From Budvicia aquatica DSM 5075 = ATCC 35567 (lineage in GTDB: Bacteria > Pseudomonadota > Gammaproteobacteria > Enterobacterales > Enterobacteriaceae), in contig NZ_ATYS01000034.1 of assembly GCF_000427805.1 (NCBI RefSeq), forward strand, positions 1 to 60,538: a stretch of DNA of 60,538 nucleotides. The letters run 5' to 3'. The notes under the pieces were generated by a model. It was not told the origin of the DNA and searched no databases. It was given only the letters and a program-made list of their open reading frames with translations. Of the stretch, positions 56,124-60,538 are shown in pieces. Position 1 is the stretch's first letter; every line of letters starts with the position of its first letter. A program made the position numbers and the translations under genes.

Positions 56124-57025
56124 TTGAACAGTTTATCGGCGTTGACTGGGGGTCCACTAACCTGCGCGCTTGGCTATTTGATGGAGAACACTGTGTAGAC
56201 AGCCTGCGATCGGAGCTTGGTGTTACCCGCTTTAACGGGCAGCCCGCTGCGGCCATTTTTCATCAGGTATTTGATAACTGGCTGGCTCAATACCCTGACG
56301 GGATTCCCGTGGTCATGGCCGGAATGATTGGCAGTAATGCCGGTTGGGTTTCTACGCCTTATCAGATGTGTCCGGTGAACTTGAGCCAAATTTCTCAGCA
56401 CCTGATGCCCGTTGAACAGCTTGCGCCGATGCGCGGTTGGATTGTGCCGGGTATTGCGATTAATCAGGCGGATAACTGCAACGTGATGCGTGGTGAGGAG
56501 ACTCAGCTGATTGGTGCACATGCCTGCCAGCCTTCAGACTATTACGTTATGCCGGGTACCCATAGCAAATGGGTTCAGATGGACGGAGATAACATTGCCG
56601 ACTTTCGCACGGTAATGACCGGTGAGCTTCACCATCTGCTGATTAACCATTCGCTGGTTGGTGCCGGTATCGGTGAACAGCGCGAGTGTGCGGATGCATT
56701 TAAGCAAGGCATGGAAGTTGGTTTTAACGAAGCCAATATTATTCGCCGGCTGTTTGAGACTAGAGCGGCACATGTTTTGGGGCAGCTTGACCGTTCAGTC
56801 GTTCAGGAGTGGCTGTCGGGATTATTGATTGGTCACGAAGTTGCTCAAATGCAACATCAGTATGCGGATGTTAAACAGCGCGGAATTACGCTGATAGGCA
56901 GCCAGAAACTGGTTGCACGTTACCTACAGGCAATGGCATTCGCCGATATTCCTCATCGTACTATCGACGGAGATATTGCATTTAAATCTGGCATAAGGAG
57001 TCTGGTTAATGAGCTGGAAAACTAA
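56120..57025 (+). CDS. dgoK: 2-Dehydro-3-deoxygalactonokinase
   Basis: Phosphorylates 2-keto-3-deoxygalactonate at C6. The N-terminal phosphate loop GVDWGSTNLRAWLFDG is characteristic, and the sequence TMC...GTHSKWVQMDG fits the DgoK family. 301 aa against 292. It overlaps dgoR by four and dgoA by 17 bases. Confidence 0.95.
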   Translation: MIEQFIGVDWGSTNLRAWLFDGEHCVDSLRSELGVTRFNGQPAAAIFHQVFDNWLAQYPDGIPVVMAGMIGSNAGWVSTPYQMCPVNLSQISQHLMPVEQLAPMRGWIVPGIAINQADNCNVMRGEETQLIGAHACQPSDYYVMPGTHSKWVQMDGDNIADFRTVMTGELHHLLINHSLVGAGIGEQRECADAFKQGMEVGFNEANIIRRLFETRAAHVLGQLDRSVVQEWLSGLLIGHEVAQMQHQYADVKQRGITLIGSQKLVARYLQAMAFADIPHRTIDGDIAFKSGIRSLVNELEN

Positions 57026-57626
57026 CGTTCCGCTGATTGCTATCTTACGTGGTATTACACAGCAAGAAGTGGATGAGCATGTTTCTATACTGATTGCGTC
57101 GGGCTTTGATGCCATTGAAATTCCGTTGAACTCACCTGAATGGGAAGTCAGCATCAAGGGAATGGTTGATAAGTTTGGTTCCCGGGCATTGATTGGTGCA
57201 GGAACCGTTCTGAACGTCGCTAACGTTGAGCGACTGGCAGCAATGGGTTGCAAAATGATTGTTACGCCAAATACCAATCCGGCGGTTATCCGACGTTCAG
57301 TTGAGTTAGGTATGACTGTTTGTGCCGGCTGTGCGACAGCAACCGAAGCTTTTACTGCGTTAGACGCCGGAGCTCAGGCGCTTAAAATATTCCCTTCCAG
57401 CGCCTTTGGCCCTGAGTACGTTAAAGCGCTTAAAGCCGTATTGCCTGCGGATGTGCCGGTATTTGCGGTTGGCGGGGTGACGCCGGAGAATCTTCATCTC
57501 TATATGTCTGCTGGTTGTATTGGTGCCGGATTGGGGGGCGATCTGTATAAGGCGGGTCAGTCACCTGAACGTACTCGTCAGCAGGCTGAATTTTTTATTA
57601 AAGCCTATAAGGAAGTAAAACAATGA
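57009..57626 (+). CDS. dgoA: 2-Dehydro-3-deoxy-6-phosphogalactonate aldolase
   Basis: Splits KDPGal into pyruvate and glyceraldehyde 3-phosphate. Class I KDPG-aldolase fold with [17 protein letters not shown] and the Schiff-base Lys in [11 protein letters not shown]. 205 aa, as in E. coli. AAGGAGT ribosome site inside dgoK; overlaps dgoD by ATGA. Confidence 0.96.
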   Translation: MSWKTNVPLIAILRGITQQEVDEHVSILIASGFDAIEIPLNSPEWEVSIKGMVDKFGSRALIGAGTVLNVANVERLAAMGCKMIVTPNTNPAVIRRSVELGMTVCAGCATATEAFTALDAGAQALKIFPSSAFGPEYVKALKAVLPADVPVFAVGGVTPENLHLYMSAGCIGAGLGGDLYKAGQSPERTRQQAEFFIKAYKEVKQ

Positions 57627-58771
57627 AAGTGACTAAGCTAACCACTTATCGTTTAGCTCCTCGTTGGATGTTTCTGAAGATTGAAACGGATGAGGGCATT
57701 ACCGGTTGGGGTGAACCGGTGATTGAGGGGCGCGCTCGCAGCGTTGAAGCTGCGGTACACGAGCTGTCTGAATACGTTATCGGACAGGATCCTGCGCGCA
57801 TCAACGATATCTGGCAAACCCTTTATCGCGGTGGTTTCTATCGCGGCGGCCCGATTCTGATGAGTGCAATCTCAGGCATCGATCAGGCTCTATGGGATAT
57901 CAAAGGTAAAGCCTTAGGCGTACCGGTATATCAACTGCTTGGCGGATTAGTGCGCGATAAAATTAAGGCCTATAGCTGGGTAGGGGGCGATCGGCCTTCA
58001 GACGTTATTGCCGGAATTAAAAAATTGCAACAGATTGGTTTTGATACCTTTAAGCTTAACGGCTGTGAAGAGATGGGGCTGATTGATAGCGCTCGCAAAG
58101 TTGACGCTGCGGTCGCGGTGGTTGCTGAAATCCGCGAAGCCTTTGGCAACGCTATTGAGTTTGGTCTGGACTTCCATGGCCGGGTAAATGCGCCGATGGC
58201 TAAAGTTTTAATTAAAGAGTTGGAGCCTTATCGCCCGCTGTTTATTGAAGAGCCGGTGCTGGCTGAACAGGCTGAATATTATCCGCGTTTAGCGGCACAA
58301 ACCCATATTCCAATTGCTGCCGGTGAACGTATGTTCTCCCGTTTTGACTTTAAGCGCGTGCTGGCCGACGGTGGATTGGCTATTGTTCAGCCCGACTTAT
58401 CTCATGCTGGCGGTATCACCGAGTGCTATAAGATTGCCGCGATGGCTGAAGCTTATGATGTGTCATTTGCTCCTCACTGCCCGCTGGGGCCTATTGCACT
58501 CGCTTCTTGCTTACATATCGATTTTGTTGCCCGCAATGCCGTATTGCAGGAGCAAAGCATGGGAATTCACTACAATCAGGGCGCAGAGTTATTAGACTAC
58601 GTACTGAATAAAGAGGATTTTGCCATGGACGATGGTCATTTCTATCCGCCAAGCAAGCCGGGACTGGGTGTAGAAGTGAATGAAGAGTTAGTCATTGAAC
58701 GAAGTAAAAATGCACCCGATTGGCGAAATCCGGTGTGGCGTTATCCTGATGGCGCGGTAGCCGAATGGTAA
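57623..58771 (+). CDS. dgoD: D-galactonate dehydratase
   Basis: Enolase-superfamily dehydratase converting D-galactonate to 2-keto-3-deoxygalactonate. The metal site is visible as ...FGLDFHGR (Asp), FIEEPV (Glu) and AAGERMF (Glu), with the general base in FAPHCPLGP (His). 382 aa, the E. coli length. Direct overlap with dgoA. Confidence 0.97.
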   Translation: MKVTKLTTYRLAPRWMFLKIETDEGITGWGEPVIEGRARSVEAAVHELSEYVIGQDPARINDIWQTLYRGGFYRGGPILMSAISGIDQALWDIKGKALGVPVYQLLGGLVRDKIKAYSWVGGDRPSDVIAGIKKLQQIGFDTFKLNGCEEMGLIDSARKVDAAVAVVAEIREAFGNAIEFGLDFHGRVNAPMAKVLIKELEPYRPLFIEEPVLAEQAEYYPRLAAQTHIPIAAGERMFSRFDFKRVLADGGLAIVQPDLSHAGGITECYKIAAMAEAYDVSFAPHCPLGPIALASCLHIDFVARNAVLQEQSMGIHYNQGAELLDYVLNKEDFAMDDGHFYPPSKPGLGVEVNEELVIERSKNAPDWRNPVWRYPDGAVAEW

Positions 58772-58838
58772 AATAGAAACCATTTTTACCGAGTAAATAA
58801 TTACCCATATTCATTAAATAAAATAATAGAAATAGAAA

Positions 58839-58872
58839 AGGCGTAAATACCCGTCGGGGCCTCTTTACGCCT
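58839..58872. other. Hairpin between dgoD and dgoT
   Basis: AGGCGTAAA/TTTACGCCT, 9-bp stem over a 16-nt loop. It has T-rich sequence only on the minus-strand side, so for dgo it is probably an intercistronic stem reducing or protecting transcripts ahead of dgoT, 127 nt downstream. Confidence 0.5.
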
Positions 58873-58998
58873 GATTCAAGCCATAACCTATTTCAATAAA
58901 TATGACAGATAAAGAGGGTTAAAGGCCGCAAGCCTTATCAGACCTCGATCTGGCGCTATTTGTAGAAAACAAAAAGCTGTTTAATAAGGTACTCTACA

Positions 58999-59454
58999 AT
59001 GATGAATACAATTAATAATCCTTCGCCGGTTAAGCCGACGAAACGTCGCTATATTACGCTGCTTATGATTTTTGTGACGGTGGTAATTTGCTATGTGGAT
59101 AGAGCCAACTTAGCCGTTGCATCGGTGAAAATTCAGGAAGAGTTTGGTATTACTAAAACTGAAATGGGCTATATCTTCTCTGCTTTTGCATGGACTTATA
59201 CTGCCTGCCAAATTCCGGGCGGATGGTTTCTTGACCGGGTCGGTTCCAAACTGACCTACTTCATTGCCATTTTTGGCTGGTCAGTGGCAACGCTACTACA
59301 GGGTTTTGCCAGCGGATTAGCCTCATTGATTGGGCTACGTGCGATTACTGGCCTGTTTGAAGCACCTGCTTTCCCGGTTAACAATCGTGTGGTGACCAGC
59401 TGGTTCCCTGAGCAAGATAAGGACTATGGGGCTGTAAGCCTTTTGGAATATTAG
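58999..59454 (+). pseudogene. dgoT: Truncated D-galactonate transporter DgoT
   Basis: Start and first four membrane segments of the MFS galactonate:H+ symporter are intact and very close to E. coli DgoT (about 430 aa), for example [17 protein letters not shown] and [21 protein letters not shown]. Similarity stops at about residue 141 (near nucleotide 59422); ten unrelated residues and a TAG follow. The rest of the gene is not in the 1.1 kb beyond. A 151-aa fragment cannot transport, so the operon would need another carrier. Confidence 0.88.
59420..59425. mobile_element. Left junction of DNA inserted in dgoT
   Basis: Point where DgoT similarity ends and unrelated DNA begins (position approximate). 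A tandem TATACACATTA repeat (59480-59490, 59492-59502) lies just inside. No transposase, integrase or terminal repeat is visible before the window ends, so insertion and deletion are both open. Confidence 0.45.
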
Positions 59455-59562
59455 TTTTATCTGTTTATCGAATTTATCATATACACATTACTATACACAT
59501 TAATTACCACTACAGAACGCTTAATCGAATGACCAAAGGTAAACATCATTCTAATCCCGATA

Positions 59563-59871
59563 TTAACGCTCATCTGTCCCGATCACAAACAAATACGATA
59601 AGGGCTGCAACGCTGCCATGCTTAGCGACAGATGCGTTCGGCACCATTCAGTAAACGCGGGTTTATCAAAATCGAGCTGGTGATCACGGATAAACTCCAG
59701 GTCCAGTATCACATACTCCGCATTCGCTGAACTCTCCGTTGCCGGGTAGAAAATACCTTCACTACCCAACGTTGTTAAATCGTTAAACGCCGATTCAGTG
59801 ACCCGGACGGTGTGAATCAAATCAACATTCTCCAGTGACTTCAGTGACAGTAAGCGGGCAACCAGATTCAT
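59563..59871 (-). CDS. Hypothetical protein, right-edge region
   Basis: 102-aa soluble protein, unrecognised. It overlaps the upstream gene by ATGA on the minus strand, so the two form an operon. Mixed alpha/beta composition, no signal peptide or membrane segment. It lies in the DNA that interrupts dgoT. Confidence 0.55.
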   Translation of the reverse strand: MNLVARLLSLKSLENVDLIHTVRVTESAFNDLTTLGSEGIFYPATESSANAEYVILDLEFIRDHQLDFDKPAFTEWCRTHLSLSMAALQPLSYLFVIGTDER

Positions 59872-60374
59872 TTTTTCTCTCCTGTAGATATTTCATTGGG
59901 AAGCGCGATGACTATTGCCAGTTCTGCCTGTAACCAGTCGGCGACATGTTGCCATTCCGTACCACTGACATCAGACGTGATTTTCCAGACATTTGGGCAA
60001 GTGTGATGGGCCAGCAGTAATACGGCCATGACCATAAATCGGTAGGGGTGACCATGGGTATGACAATATCCCCGGTCATAGGGATGTTGATGTTGGTTCA
60101 GAATAAAGGTATCGCCGCTGAGTTGATGGTGATGTTCCCCGTTAAAGACGATAACGCCGAGTCCTATTAGACTGTCGTCGTAGCGCCGTGGCGTGAGACC
60201 GGCACCGTTGCAGATAACAGGTGGGGGCTCAATACCGGTGCTTTCGGGCTTTAAACGGAGCTGTCGATGAGATCGGGTGACCAGACGGCACAGCGTGAAC
60301 CAGTCGTCCTGAGCGATATCGCGTAATAATCTAAAATGAAATGCGCCAGTTTTTGGCGCAGATAATGTAGGCAT
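59868..60374 (-). CDS. Hypothetical His-rich protein, right-edge region
   Basis: 168 aa from the ATG at 60374, with GGAG eight bases upstream (a TTG two codons earlier is weaker). Unrecognised. The centre is rich in His (GEHHHQ, QHQHPYDRGYCHTHGHPYR), suggesting metal binding, but no known motif. First gene of a minus-strand pair. Confidence 0.55.
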   Translation of the reverse strand: MPTLSAPKTGAFHFRLLRDIAQDDWFTLCRLVTRSHRQLRLKPESTGIEPPPVICNGAGLTPRRYDDSLIGLGVIVFNGEHHHQLSGDTFILNQHQHPYDRGYCHTHGHPYRFMVMAVLLLAHHTCPNVWKITSDVSGTEWQHVADWLQAELAIVIALPNEISTGEKK

Positions 60375-60431
60375 AGGCAAATCTCCATGTTACCGTTGAT
60401 AATTAGCCGTGAAATAGAGGAGGATCCCGGT

Positions 60432-60530
60432 GTGGGTCTGGCATTGAAAGGATTAGCTAGGATTGGGGGAATTGCTGGTGGTTTGACTTATAACCATCCC
60501 CGCTCGGCAAAGGAGACCCGTTCGCCATGA
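60432..60530 (+). CDS. Possible 32-residue coupling peptide
   Basis: GTG at 60432 is preceded by a perfect GAGGAGG eight bases away; the frame (also open from an ATG at 60387 without a ribosome site) gives a Gly/Leu-rich start GLALKGLARIGGIAGGLTYN. It stops at TGA inside ATGA, where the next gene begins. Unrecognised; might be a leader coupled to that gene. Confidence 0.35.
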   Translation: MGLALKGLARIGGIAGGLTYNHPRSAKETRSP

Positions 60531-60538
60531 CCCATAAC
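60527..60538 (+). CDS. Start of a gene cut by the window edge
   Basis: ATGACCCATAAC begins a frame (Met-Thr-His-Asn) overlapping the previous stop by ATGA, with AAAGGAG about ten bases upstream. Nothing more can be said. Confidence 0.4.

Overview
The window reads as chromosomal DNA of a gammaproteobacterium of the order Enterobacterales. The gene order rrn end - mobB/mobA - yihD - srkA - dsbA - yihG - polA - spf - engB - csrC - yihI - hemN - yshB - glnG/L/A - typA - yihX - yihY - dtd - yiiD follows the E. coli rrnA-to-yiiD neighbourhood, but with a periplasmic nitrite reductase operon, a block of unknown genes and other insertions that E. coli K-12 lacks. The family is not decidable from sequence alone; a member of Budviciaceae or a related deep lineage would fit, and that is a guess.

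Layout. 1-740: the last bases of a 5S rRNA gene and a tandem set of rrn terminator/spacer modules. 738-1854: mobB and mobA on the minus strand. 1876-9804: a nitrite ammonification operon (nrfABCD) with a complete CcmFGHI-like haem-attachment module (nrfE, a DsbE-like thioredoxin, nrfF, a long nrfG), preceded by FNR-like sites and a perfect 7-2-7 inverted repeat of NarL/NarP type. 9886-12867: yihD, srkA, dsbA (with an unusual tether-like N-terminus) and yihG. 13605-16400: polA. 16444-19549: six genes of unknown function in mixed orientation, wedged between polA and the Spot 42 RNA gene. 19898-23508: spf, engB, the csrC regulatory RNA, yihI, a small membrane protein and hemN. 23584-28455 (minus): a GFA-type zinc protein, yshB (40 aa), and glnG-glnL-glnA with recognisable sigma-54, NtrC and CRP sites. 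28819-35676: typA, a YidB-like protein, yihX, yihY, dtd, yiiD/madA and a metallo-beta-lactamase-fold hydrolase. 35744-39187 (minus): yicH and xanP.

39505-52644 is a 14-gene, single-strand catabolic operon: Rieske ferredoxin, a recombinase-like helix-turn-helix protein, Rieske oxygenase, two SDRs, an IclR regulator, an extradiol dioxygenase, ferredoxin reductase, MFS transporter, cupin, alpha/beta hydrolase, aspartate-dehydrogenase-like protein, aldehyde dehydrogenase and a thiamine-diphosphate enzyme. It has a good promoter followed by a 16-bp perfect palindrome. Together these could take up, dihydroxylate, re-aromatise, ring-cleave and hydrolyse an aromatic compound; the substrate cannot be read from the sequence. 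It is the best candidate for an undescribed system here. An IS1 InsA-like zinc-ribbon gene with a Lys-Asp repeat tail and about 1 kb of AT-rich DNA follow it.

54166-59454: a PLP-dependent threonine/serine dehydratase-like gene divergent from a D-galactonate operon (dgoR-K-A-D-T). dgoT is cut off after about 141 codons and runs into unrelated DNA (59.42 kb to the end) carrying unrecognised genes, so the right edge is probably an insertion or rearrangement boundary.
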